Source of the DNA: JAJRRS01 sp965230275
GTDB taxonomy: Bacteria; Planctomycetota; Phycisphaerae; Phycisphaerales; Phycisphaeraceae
Assembly: GCA_965230275.1 (NCBI GenBank)
Contig: CBDDKO010000002.1
Span: 2,294,001-2,358,000 of the forward strand
Length of the DNA: 64,000 nucleotides
Direction: 5' to 3'
Part shown: piece after piece, positions 34,186 to 41,349 of the stretch
Layout: each line of letters starts with the position of its first letter
Position numbering within the stretch: the first letter of the stretch is position 1
The notes under the pieces: generated by a model
The model's input: the letters and a program-made list of their open reading frames with translations, nothing else
What the model was told of the DNA's origin: nothing
Database searches by the model: none
Position numbers and translations under genes: made by a program

Positions 34186-35799
34186 CTCTTCTTCTGCTGA
34201 TGCCTCGTCTTCAATCAATTCGACGCGCCAGGCCAGGGCGTAGTCCCAGGGCTCTTCGTGGATGCTTTCGGGGCGGGAGACGTGCAGGTGGTATCGGCCG
34301 GGCTGGAGTTCTTTCAGGTAGATATGCTCGACGTTGTCAACCTTACTGGAGCTGACAGCCAACTCGTGCTGCTCACCGGTCTCGTCGGTGTGGACGAGTT
34401 TCAGGTCCAGGTTCGCCAGGCGCGGCATGCCGAACCAGTTGCCCTCGCCTTTGTCGGTGTCGTCGGTCTTGATGCCGGTGATCCGTCGGTGCCAGGTGAG
34501 GATGATCGACGCCTCGGCCATGGGCGACTGCAGGGCGAAGGTGTAGGTGTTCTTCCCGTCGGGTTCGATTGAGCCGTAGTCCCAGCCCATGCGGTTGGGC
34601 AGGCGGATCAGCGATTCGCCATCGCCAGTCGGTTCACTTCCTGGATTACTTCCGGTGCTACTTCCGGGGGCGGGGGCACTTCCGGGGGGGCCGGCCTGGA
34701 GGATCATGAGGCTGCTATTGAAGTTGACGACACCGGCGCCGAGGAACTCGTCCAGCGGCTTGCCGGGCTCGGGCTGCCAGTCGTCGGTCTTGGTCGCGCC
34801 GGCGAGGAGCACAGCCTTGATGGTCTCGGCCTTGGCGGCGAGGTGAGCGTTCTCGGGCGCTTCCTCGGCGGCCTGCAGCAGGCGCGTAGCCACGGCGGCG
34901 ACGGCGGGGGTCGTGAAGCTGGTGAGTTGACGTGGGCCGACGATGTCGGGCTTGCAGCGGTCGCGGACCTCGATGCGAGTGTACCCGCCGCTGGACCCGC
35001 CGACGGCGGCCGGGTCGTCGGGCTTGGGCGCGTTGACTCGTTTCGCGCGGTTCGTGCCGACAGCGATGGCGTTGTATGAAGTCGCCAGCATGTAGGGCAC
35101 GGGCGTGTGCTTGCCGTTGTTCACGCCGACGCACATGATCGTGTCGTTCGCATCGATCAGCCAATCGACCCGGCGGAGTACGTCCACAGCGTTGTGCGAA
35201 TCGCTGACCCATGAGTGTGTGATGACGCGCATCGGCCCGCCGGCGGGTGGCTGGGGCGAGCCGGCGTTGAGGTAGCCCGGGCCCATCCAGTCGCGCGAGT
35301 CGTAGCAGTGGACGACGCTGACGCCGGGTGCCAGGCCGTTGAGCCCGTAGATGACGCGTGCGGTGGCGGAGGCGTGGCCGGAGGGCCTGGACTTGCCGGA
35401 GCGTTCGACGAAAGCGACGGTATCGAACTGAGGCTGTTTGGTGTTGGGCATGTACGCGCCGGGACCGAACTCGACGTGGCCGACGGTGATGCCTTCGCCG
35501 GTGGGCACGTCCTTACCGAGCCGGGCGCGTGCGTCGTGGATGCCGATGAGGTTGTGGATGGAGGGCTGCCTGGGCCGCTGGGTGACGGTGGGTTTGATCG
35601 TCGGCTTCTGGCCGGGCGGGACCGGGTCGGTTTCTTCGACGTGGTCGGGGTCGTCCGGGGTATCCGGGGTCGCCGGGGCCTGCTGATCGACGTACTGCTG
35701 GGCGGTCGAGGGCTGGGGGTCCAACTGATAGGCGCCGAATGCCAGCGCGAGCACGGTCAGGCCGATAAGCAGCGGGTTTTTCAGTTCGTGCATCATCAT
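34183..35799 (-). CDS. Subtilase-like (S8) secreted or membrane-anchored protein
   Basis: 538 residues. N-terminal membrane helix or signal anchor (residues 8-24), Pro-rich spacer, then an S8-type domain: EGITVGHVEFGPGAY at the usual D-T/S-G position (Glu instead of Asp), SGHASATARVIYG (catalytic His) and LTSFTTPAVAAVA (catalytic Ser of GTS-x-x-xP). A Pro-Gly-Ser-rich linker (GSAPAPGSSTGSNPG, about residues 373-387, from CCGGAAGT repeats) leads to a C-terminal beta domain. Glu for Asp may be a subfamily trait, but activity is uncertain. The stop codon lies inside a dispersed palindrome. Confidence 0.75.
   Translation of the reverse strand: MMMHELKNPLLIGLTVLALAFGAYQLDPQPSTAQQYVDQQAPATPDTPDDPDHVEETDPVPPGQKPTIKPTVTQRPRQPSIHNLIGIHDARARLGKDVPTGEGITVGHVEFGPGAYMPNTKQPQFDTVAFVERSGKSRPSGHASATARVIYGLNGLAPGVSVVHCYDSRDWMGPGYLNAGSPQPPAGGPMRVITHSWVSDSHNAVDVLRRVDWLIDANDTIMCVGVNNGKHTPVPYMLATSYNAIAVGTNRAKRVNAPKPDDPAAVGGSSGGYTRIEVRDRCKPDIVGPRQLTSFTTPAVAAVATRLLQAAEEAPENAHLAAKAETIKAVLLAGATKTDDWQPEPGKPLDEFLGAGVVNFNSSLMILQAGPPGSAPAPGSSTGSNPGSEPTGDGESLIRLPNRMGWDYGSIEPDGKNTYTFALQSPMAEASIILTWHRRITGIKTDDTDKGEGNWFGMPRLANLDLKLVHTDETGEQHELAVSSSKVDNVEHIYLKELQPGRYHLHVSRPESIHEEPWDYALAWRVELIEDEASAEEE
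34635..34691. repeat. CTTCCGGGGG repeat cluster inside the subtilase-like gene
   Basis: Four units in 57 bp (ACTTCCTGGATT, ACTTCCGGTGCT, ACTTCCGGGGGCGGGGGC, ACTTCCGGGGGGG). On the coding strand they read CCC GGA AGT, giving Pro-Gly-Ser. They lie between the protease domain and the C-terminal domain. Confidence 0.85.
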
Positions 35800-35823
35800 T
35801 GGAGGTATCGAGACATTTACGGG

Positions 35824-35867
35824 TCACTTCCCAGGAACTTCCGGGGGCGGGGCTACTTCCGGGGGTA
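35824..35867. repeat. CTTCCGGGGG repeat cluster upstream of the subtilase-like gene
   Basis: Three units (CACTTCCCAGGA, ACTTCCGGGGGCGGGG, ACTTCCGGGGGT) in the leader between the divergent subtilase-like gene and glf. On the minus strand they fall in a 37-codon frame (GTG 35937 to TGA 35824) that could be a leader peptide or leftover 5' exon-like fragment; no evidence that it is expressed. Confidence 0.75.
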
Positions 35868-36032
35868 TCGGCGTGATCCAGCGGGCGGCTTCGGGGGAAT
35901 CGGGTAACACGCGGGCGATCAGGTCGGAAGAACTCACCGCTGTGACTCATAACGCCGATCTAACCCCCACGGTTCGACGTTTTATCTATGATGTCTCGTC
36001 TTATCGGAATGGTCGGGCGTTTGGAGATCGGT

Positions 36033-37202
36033 TTGCGGAAGGTTGATTATCTGGTCGTCGGTTCGGGGCTCACGGGCGGCGTGATCGCGCGCGCCTTGGC
36101 AGACGCCGGGCGGGACGTGCTGATTGTCGATCGGCGGGACCACGTCGGGGGCAACGTCCACGACCACGAGCACGAATCCGGCATCCGCATCCACACCTAC
36201 GGCCCGCACTACTTCCGGACCAACTCCGATCGCATCTGGGATTACGTCACCCGCTTCGCTGACTTCTACAAGTACGAGGCGAGCCTCAAGACGCTGGTGG
36301 ACGGCGAACACGAGAACTGGCCGATCGCCGCGAGCTATATCGCCAAGCACATCGGCGCGGACTGGCGGCCCGAGTTCACCGGCAAGCCGAGCAACTTTGA
36401 GGAAGCCGCGCTGTCGCTGATGCCGCGCGCGATCTACGAGAAGTTCATCAAGGAGTACAACGAGAAGCAATGGGGTGTGCCGGCGCACACATTGAGCGCG
36501 GACCTGTGCAAAAGGTTCGACGTCCGGGCGGACGACGAGCCCAGGCTCAAACCCGACTGCAAACACCAGGGCATCCCGAAGCAAGGCTACGCCCACTTCA
36601 CGCAGCAGTTGGTCAAGAATATCCCCATCGAACTAGGGTTTGACTACACGCAGCGACGGAATGAGATCGAAGTACAAAAACTGACCATCTTCACCGGGCC
36701 GATCGACGCATTCTTTGATTACGAATTGGGCAAGCTCGCGTATCGGGGCCAGCGTCGAGAGCATAGGTATGTCGAGGATGCGCCAGACGGCGGATTCGCG
36801 CAGCCATGCGGGCAGGTGAACACGCCGATGCACGATCAGGGCCCGGCGATCCGGACGCTGGAATGGAAGCACATGATGCCCCCCCCGGAAGTTTCCCCGG
36901 AAGTTCCCCCGGAAGCTTCCCCGGACAATGCGCAAGCGATCAAGGGTACGGTGCTGACGACCGAGACGCCGTACACACCGGACGAGGTCGGCGGGTATGA
37001 GTACCCGTTCCCCGACTCGGCGAACGCCGAGCTATATAAGCGTTACCGCGAAAAGGCGGACCAGCTGCCGGGGGTCCTGGTTTGCGGGCGATTGGGTGAG
37101 TACCGATACTTCGACATGGACCAGGCGATCGGGCGGGCGCTGCTGCTGGCTGAGCGGATTGTCAATGATGATCCAAATGCAGATCGGTTGCCGCACCATT
37201 AG
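36033..37202 (+). CDS. glf: UDP-galactopyranose mutase
   Basis: 389 residues from TTG 36033, which has GGAG 6 bp upstream and places the FAD-binding strand (YLVVGSGLTGGVIARALA) at the N-terminus; ATGs at 35988 and 36009 lack a ribosome site. Further family motifs: DRRDHVGGNVHDHE, GPHYFRTN, NEKQWG and a C-terminal LGEYRYFDMDQAIGRAL flavin site. The enzyme makes UDP-galactofuranose for surface glycans. Between the conserved EWKHM and GTVLTTETP there is an in-frame Pro/Glu-rich insertion (about residues 283-301) made of four CCCCGGAAG repeats. It begins the surface-sugar gene group 36-45 kb. Confidence 0.92.
   Translation: MRKVDYLVVGSGLTGGVIARALADAGRDVLIVDRRDHVGGNVHDHEHESGIRIHTYGPHYFRTNSDRIWDYVTRFADFYKYEASLKTLVDGEHENWPIAASYIAKHIGADWRPEFTGKPSNFEEAALSLMPRAIYEKFIKEYNEKQWGVPAHTLSADLCKRFDVRADDEPRLKPDCKHQGIPKQGYAHFTQQLVKNIPIELGFDYTQRRNEIEVQKLTIFTGPIDAFFDYELGKLAYRGQRREHRYVEDAPDGGFAQPCGQVNTPMHDQGPAIRTLEWKHMMPPPEVSPEVPPEASPDNAQAIKGTVLTTETPYTPDEVGGYEYPFPDSANAELYKRYREKADQLPGVLVCGRLGEYRYFDMDQAIGRALLLAERIVNDDPNADRLPHH
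36878..36925. repeat. CCCCGGAAG repeat cluster inside glf
   Basis: Units CCCCCCCCGGAAGTTT, CCCCGGAAGTT, CCCCCGGAAGCTT and CCCCGG follow each other. The reading frame is CCG GAA GTx (Pro-Glu-Val), different from the Pro-Gly-Ser frame of the copies at 19341 and 34635, which shows the unit is a DNA-level repeat. Confidence 0.85.
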
Positions 37203-37321
37203 ATCGATGAACCGCGAAGGCGCGAAGAAGGCGAAGATACTAGCCACCGATGAACATGGATAAGACAAAGCCAATGACTCATGCTCTTCATCTGTGTTTA
37301 TCCGTGTCCATCGGTGGCTAA
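37203..37321. repeat. Imperfect palindrome at the 3' end of glf
   Basis: First CGCGAAGGCGCGAAGAAGGC (37213-37232), a half unit of another family, then TAGCCACCGATGAACATGG (37241-37259) paired with the right arm CCGTGTCCATCGGTGGCTA (37303-37321). Same family as the repeats at 12419 and 34092. Confidence 0.8.
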
Positions 37322-37354
37322 ATAAGTTGGATTGAAACGGACTGGTAGCGATTC

Positions 37355-38056
37355 ATGATTCGAGGCCTTGTTAAAAAACTGCCCAAGCCGGTCGTGCAGA
37401 TGCTCGGCAAAGCCGTCGGTGCGGACAAGCGCGGCTACCGGCGTGTCAGTCGATTAGGTGCGGATAGCGCTAACCCGTGGATCGCCAAGTCGTCGAAGAT
37501 CGATGGCTGGCTGTTCGAGGGCGAGCACGAGTGCCTGTGGGAACTGGCGACCGAATCGAAGAACGGCGACATCGTCGAGATCGGTTCGTGGATGGGCAAG
37601 AGCGCCTGCATCTTCGCGGGGGCCTGCCTCGATCATGCGCCTGAGACGCGTGTGTATTGCGTAGACCCGTTCACGATGCTCGGCTCGCCCAGCCAGGAGG
37701 CGTATCACAAACGGATCACCAAAGGCGACGGCACGTTTTACCAGTTCGCCCACAACGCGGGTACGCTCGGCTTCTATCAGCAGATCGTCCCGGTCGCGAC
37801 GACCAGCGACTTGGCGCTCCCGGCTGTGCCCGACGGCTGCCGACTTGCGTTCGTCGATGCGCGGCACGACTACGAGGGCGTCAGCACCGACACCCACCTG
37901 ATCATCCCCAAGATCAAGCCCGGCGGCCTGCTCGCCCTGCACGACGCCGGCGTGTATCAGGGCGTTGATGACCACATCGAAAAAGACCTCAAGCACGATG
38001 CGAGGCTGACCTTTGAGCGACAGGTGAACTCCATCGTGGTGTTCCGGAAGCATTAG
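37355..38056 (+). CDS. Class I SAM-dependent methyltransferase (Methyltransf_24 type)
   Basis: 233 residues. SAM-binding strand GDIVEIGSWMGKSACIFAGA (motif I), then VYCVDPF with the acidic residue binding the ribose, LAFVDARHDYEGV (motif of the TylF/CmcI-like group) and PGGLLALHDAG. These enzymes O-methylate sugars or other small groups. Lying between glf and a GT2 gene it probably methylates a glycan. ATG 37355 sits after a dispersed palindrome. Confidence 0.85.
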   Translation: MIRGLVKKLPKPVVQMLGKAVGADKRGYRRVSRLGADSANPWIAKSSKIDGWLFEGEHECLWELATESKNGDIVEIGSWMGKSACIFAGACLDHAPETRVYCVDPFTMLGSPSQEAYHKRITKGDGTFYQFAHNAGTLGFYQQIVPVATTSDLALPAVPDGCRLAFVDARHDYEGVSTDTHLIIPKIKPGGLLALHDAGVYQGVDDHIEKDLKHDARLTFERQVNSIVVFRKH

Positions 38057-38059
38057 TCA

Positions 38060-38162
38060 TTAGCCGCAAATGAACGCGAATGAACGCGGATTGGATTGGT
38101 CATGGGCATGAGCTTCTTCTCTTATGATTTGCGTTTATTAGCGTTCATTCGCGGCTAATCCG
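38060..38162. repeat. Imperfect palindrome of GAATGAACGC repeats
   Basis: TTAGCCGCAAATGAACGCGAA.. (from 38061) and its partner ..TTAGCGTTCATTCGCGGCTAA (to 38160) flank a 30 bp spacer. It lies directly after the methyltransferase stop codon. Fourth example in the window of such repeats at gene ends. Confidence 0.82.
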
Positions 38163-38174
38163 TATTGGCTCATT

Positions 38175-39152
38175 ATGCAAGACACCTCAGCAAACACGCC
38201 CGCCGTCAGTGTTGTGATGCCGACGTACAAACGGCCGGACATGATCACGCGCGCGGTCGATAGCGTGCTGGCGCAGACGATGACGGATTGGGAGTTGGTA
38301 ATCTCTGACGACGAGAAACCTGCCGGGGATACGTGGACATACCTCGAAAAGATCGCGGCAAGCGACCCGCGCATCCGTATCCTGCAGAACCCCGGCAAGG
38401 GCGGGCAGATACCGAATAATAACTACGTCATGCAGCAGGCCCGGGCCGAGTGGATCAAGCCGCTGTACGACGATGACGCGATCAAGCCCGACTGTCTGGC
38501 ACGGTTCCTCGAAGCGGCGAAACAGAAGCCCGGCGCAGCGGTCGTGATGTGCCTGGCGGACAACTTCGTGAACAACGAACTGACCCGACCCGGGCAACGC
38601 GGGGCTATGTCGGCGCTGGAATACCTAAGCGCCGAAGACGCGCTGCTCGCCTGCTACCTGCAGGACCTGGAAGTCGGTACGCCCGTGCAGTGCATGGTTC
38701 GCCGCGAAGACATCCAGGCCGATATCTTGTGGGAAGACCCCGGCGAAATGAACAGCGCGTTCGATACGTGGTGGCTCTACCGCCTGATCGCACGCGGCGG
38801 CATCCTGCTCTTAAACGAAGCGCTCATCGACCAGCACTGGGGCCACGAGACCGGCACCACCATCATGCAGGACAACCCCGAGCTGATGGACCACGACCTG
38901 TTCCGCCTCAAACAACTGCTCCACCCACTGCTCCCAGCCGATTTAAATCCCCCAACCCTATCGACCATGAAGCAGCAAACCCGCCTGATGCGCGCCGTCC
39001 TGCGCCTGCGCGATAAACAGTTCGGCCAAGCCCTCAAGCTCATGCTCCAAAGCCCAAGCCCCCAAGCCTGGCGCAACACACTGAGTTGGGTACGCAACAA
39101 ACGGCAGCCCGGACGTGCGCCGCTGGTGGCGCGCGAGACGGTATGGCCATGA
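38175..39152 (+). CDS. Family 2 glycosyltransferase
   Basis: 325 residues. GT-A fold: VSVVMPTYKRPDMITRAVDSVLAQTM at the N-terminus, DWELVISDDEK, and the DxD-like metal site KPLYDDDAIKPDCL. Transfers a sugar from a nucleotide donor during glycan assembly; donor and acceptor cannot be read from sequence. The C-terminal ~24 codons (..SWVRNKR..) recur as a remnant at 41254-41325, see findings. Probably co-transcribed with the methyltransferase. Confidence 0.9.
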   Translation: MQDTSANTPAVSVVMPTYKRPDMITRAVDSVLAQTMTDWELVISDDEKPAGDTWTYLEKIAASDPRIRILQNPGKGGQIPNNNYVMQQARAEWIKPLYDDDAIKPDCLARFLEAAKQKPGAAVVMCLADNFVNNELTRPGQRGAMSALEYLSAEDALLACYLQDLEVGTPVQCMVRREDIQADILWEDPGEMNSAFDTWWLYRLIARGGILLLNEALIDQHWGHETGTTIMQDNPELMDHDLFRLKQLLHPLLPADLNPPTLSTMKQQTRLMRAVLRLRDKQFGQALKLMLQSPSPQAWRNTLSWVRNKRQPGRAPLVARETVWP

Positions 39153-39281
39153 TTAAAAACTGAAACTCACATCTATCCCATACAGCAGGTCCGTAGTAAA
39201 AAGTATGTTGGATAAAAAGAGCTCGCGCGCATAATGATTCTGACTCAACCCGAGAAGGATAATTGACGAATAGTATGGCGT

Positions 39282-39797
39282 ATGAATTCCAATGATACGC
39301 CTCGAAATACTTCCGGCCCCCACATAAAGAGCACCCATGGGTTCACATTGATCGAATTGATGATCCTCGTAGCGGTGCTTGGGATCCTGGCGGCACTGGC
39401 TGTGCCGAAGTATCTGGGCATCCGCGACAAAGCCGAGGCGACCGCGGCGGGGACGTCGATGAAAGCGATCGCAGACGCCACCAAGCATTATCAGGCTGCT
39501 CATGGCGAATGGCCCGATGACAAGAACCGGCGCGTGTTGCCGCCGGAACTAAGCGCTTACCTGCCCATGGACGAGTTTGAGAATGGCCCTTTGGGAGGTG
39601 TCTGGGACTACGATGATTGGCGGGGTGCCGGCTATACCGCAGGCGGAGACGAGATCGGTATCGCCATCTCAATTGTTGAGGGTGATCCGGACCAGTATGA
39701 AGCGGTGGATAAAGTGATAGACGACGGGGACCTGACGACCGGGGTGGTGCGGTATTGTGAATCGATGCCTCGGCTGGTCTATATCCTGCTGTTCTAA
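39282..39797 (+). CDS. Type II secretion pseudopilin/prepilin-like protein
   Basis: 171 residues. Prepilin signal: short basic leader, then GFTLIELMILVAVLGILAALAVPKYLG (cleavage after Gly20, Phe first residue of the mature protein, Glu at position 5), followed by KAEATAAGTSMKAIADATKHYQAAHGEWP as in GspG-like pseudopilins. The leader is 20 residues and includes TSGPH from a CTTCCGGCCCC unit (39309-39321). No secretion genes are adjacent; it sits in the variable slot after the GT2 gene. Confidence 0.85.
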   Translation: MNSNDTPRNTSGPHIKSTHGFTLIELMILVAVLGILAALAVPKYLGIRDKAEATAAGTSMKAIADATKHYQAAHGEWPDDKNRRVLPPELSAYLPMDEFENGPLGGVWDYDDWRGAGYTAGGDEIGIAISIVEGDPDQYEAVDKVIDDGDLTTGVVRYCESMPRLVYILLF

Positions 39798-39863
39798 CGG
39801 CGGGGCCGGCCAGCAGGGCCATCACTACGATTGACTTCGGGGGAAAGCACCAGTGCGATTCGT

Positions 39864-39952
39864 CGTAAACCACCTCGCGCACCTCGTCCTGGGCCACAAT
39901 CCATTCGATGGTTTTCTTTAAGCCCTCTTCGAAACCGACCCGGGTTTGCCAG
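39864..39952 (-). pseudogene. Remnant of the 3' end of fcl (copy 3)
   Basis: In minus frame it reads WQTRVGFEEGLKKTIEW, then IVAQDEVREVVY, closely matching the last ~30 residues of the intact fcl product (42722-43687: WQAKVGFEEGLKKTIEW, FEAQDEVREVVYG). Similarity ends abruptly on both sides; after the VVY the frame continues into unrelated sequence. No start codon or upstream coding sequence remains. Confidence 0.75.
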
Positions 39953-40016
39953 ACGACGGCCTTTTGGGATTAGGTTCGCCAGTGAGGAGGCGGGGCGGGT
40001 CGTCCCGGTGAGCCGG

Positions 40017-40766
40017 TTAGTCCAGCTTCCACATTTTGTTTGGTTTTCTTTTCTGGCTGTGGAGGTCGCCGCCGGCGACGCGGTCCCAGAAGCGGCCGCC
40101 GACTTTTTGTTCGACGTCATAGGTGACCGCCAGAAAATCCTCCAGGTTGCCGGTGAGTTTTTTGTTTTCCATCTCAAACGTCCAGAGTTTTAGTCGGCCC
40201 CGGCTGTCTTCCGCTAACACACTTTTCGTAAAAGCATGGGGGATCGGCACGTCGATGCCGTACTTATCTGTGTCATCCCCGATGGTTTCGATTTTCCGGT
40301 CGAAGTAGAAGATGGGTGCTGTCAGCACATAGGTTTCCAGGATGTCCTTCCGTTCATTCAGTTTGCGGACAGCCATTTCGAGGTCCCGCCACATCTGCCG
40401 ATTGAACCCCGGTTTCTGCGGCGACATGTTAGACAGCAGGAACGTTTCGCTATTCTGGATTTTCAGTTCATCCATATTGGCACTGGCGACCAGGTGGCCG
40501 CGGTCGTAGTTGTTGCCCTTGTAGGCTTTAAGCCCTGCACGGAATCTACGGGGGATACGGATATCCGCCCGGAAGTTGTTGCTTCGCTTTTGCTTTGGTT
40601 TGACCTCCCACTCAAATACCGCGTTTGGATTGACAATCTCCAGCACCCACTTGGGCTGCCTGAAGTACCACGAGTACCCGATGGTGAAAAAACGCCCCGT
40701 TAGTATCTCGTCGCAGACGGGTGCGCCGTAACGTAGTTCACGCTGCATTTGAAATGGATCATCCAT
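40017..40766 (-). CDS. DNA/RNA non-specific endonuclease (NUC1 family)
   Basis: 249 residues from ATG 40766 with AAAGGA upstream. The beta-beta-alpha-metal core has NNYDRGHLVASAN (DRGH at residues 88-91) and SNMSPQKPGFNRQMWRDLE carrying the Mg-binding Asn. No signal peptide is obvious, unlike secreted nucleases of this family, so it may act inside cells or as part of a defence/toxin activity. It occupies a slot bounded by two fcl-tail remnants, and its GC is lower than that of flanking sugar genes. The 284 bp upstream (40767-41050) hold no credible gene. Confidence 0.85.
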   Translation of the reverse strand: MDDPFQMQRELRYGAPVCDEILTGRFFTIGYSWYFRQPKWVLEIVNPNAVFEWEVKPKQKRSNNFRADIRIPRRFRAGLKAYKGNNYDRGHLVASANMDELKIQNSETFLLSNMSPQKPGFNRQMWRDLEMAVRKLNERKDILETYVLTAPIFYFDRKIETIGDDTDKYGIDVPIPHAFTKSVLAEDSRGRLKLWTFEMENKKLTGNLEDFLAVTYDVEQKVGGRFWDRVAGGDLHSQKRKPNKMWKLD

Positions 40767-41050
40767 ACATTGTTTCCTTTGCGTGCAATGACTTACCTGT
40801 TGTGTCGCAGGCTGAGGATTGATTGGGGTGAGCCAAAATATCAACGGCTTCATAGCCATCCAGGCTCAACAGCCGATCACTTCTGTATCATTTTCGAACT
40901 ACATCGCCCTGCCGGACCCTGCGTCTGCCTCAATCGAGCATCAGGACATGCCTTTAATCCGAGCGCATGCAAAAATAGCCAAGATACTTCTCATAAACAA
41001 GAGCAATCTTGAGGGGCAAATCATTTACTAATAAATATATCTGAGTGGGT

Positions 41051-41256
41051 TAACCTGCCCGTACACCACTTCGCGGACCTCGTCCTGGGCCTGGAGCCAC
41101 TCGATGGTTTTCCTTAAGCCCTCTTCGAAGCAGGTTTGGGCTTGCCAGTCCATGGCTTGTTTGGCTTTGGAGGTGTCGAGGCAATGGCGGGGTTGGCCGT
41201 CGGGTTTGGTGGCGTCCCATTCGATCTTGCCCTCGAACCTGCGGAGCCTGGCGATG
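41051..41256 (-). pseudogene. Remnant of the 3' end of fcl (copy 2)
   Basis: Minus frame: RFEGKIEWDATKPDGQP, then CLDTSKAKQAMDWQAQ, FEEGLRKTIEW, AQDEVREVVYG. This covers the last ~68 residues of the intact fcl gene with only scattered substitutions. At its 5' side the match breaks at an AGTT shared with the end of the GT2 gene, and GT2-derived sequence begins. The intact gene's stop lies at 42722. Confidence 0.88.
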
Positions 41257-41325
41257 AGTTGGGTGCGCAACAAACGACACCCTGGAGAATAGCCGCTGAT
41301 CGAGCGGGAAGCGCTGTGGCCGTGA
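41254..41325 (+). pseudogene. Remnant of the 3' end of the GT2 gene
   Basis: Plus frame: SWVRNKRHPGE, stop, PLIEREALWP, stop. The intact GT2 gene (38175-39152) ends SWVRNKRQPGRAPLVARETVWP in the same frame with the same WP-stop. So a second GT2 tail, now with an internal TAG, is joined back-to-back to the fcl tail remnant at 41051-41256. Confidence 0.8.
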
Positions 41326-41349
41326 TGGTGCGATGAGCTACGGCTCAGA

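Noticed and set aside
19341..36925. CRISPR-like or other spacer array from the CCCCCGGAAGT repeats
   Set aside because: Units are about 11 bp, irregularly spaced, dispersed over tens of kb, and lie in coding sequence; there are no unique spacers of constant length and no cas genes.
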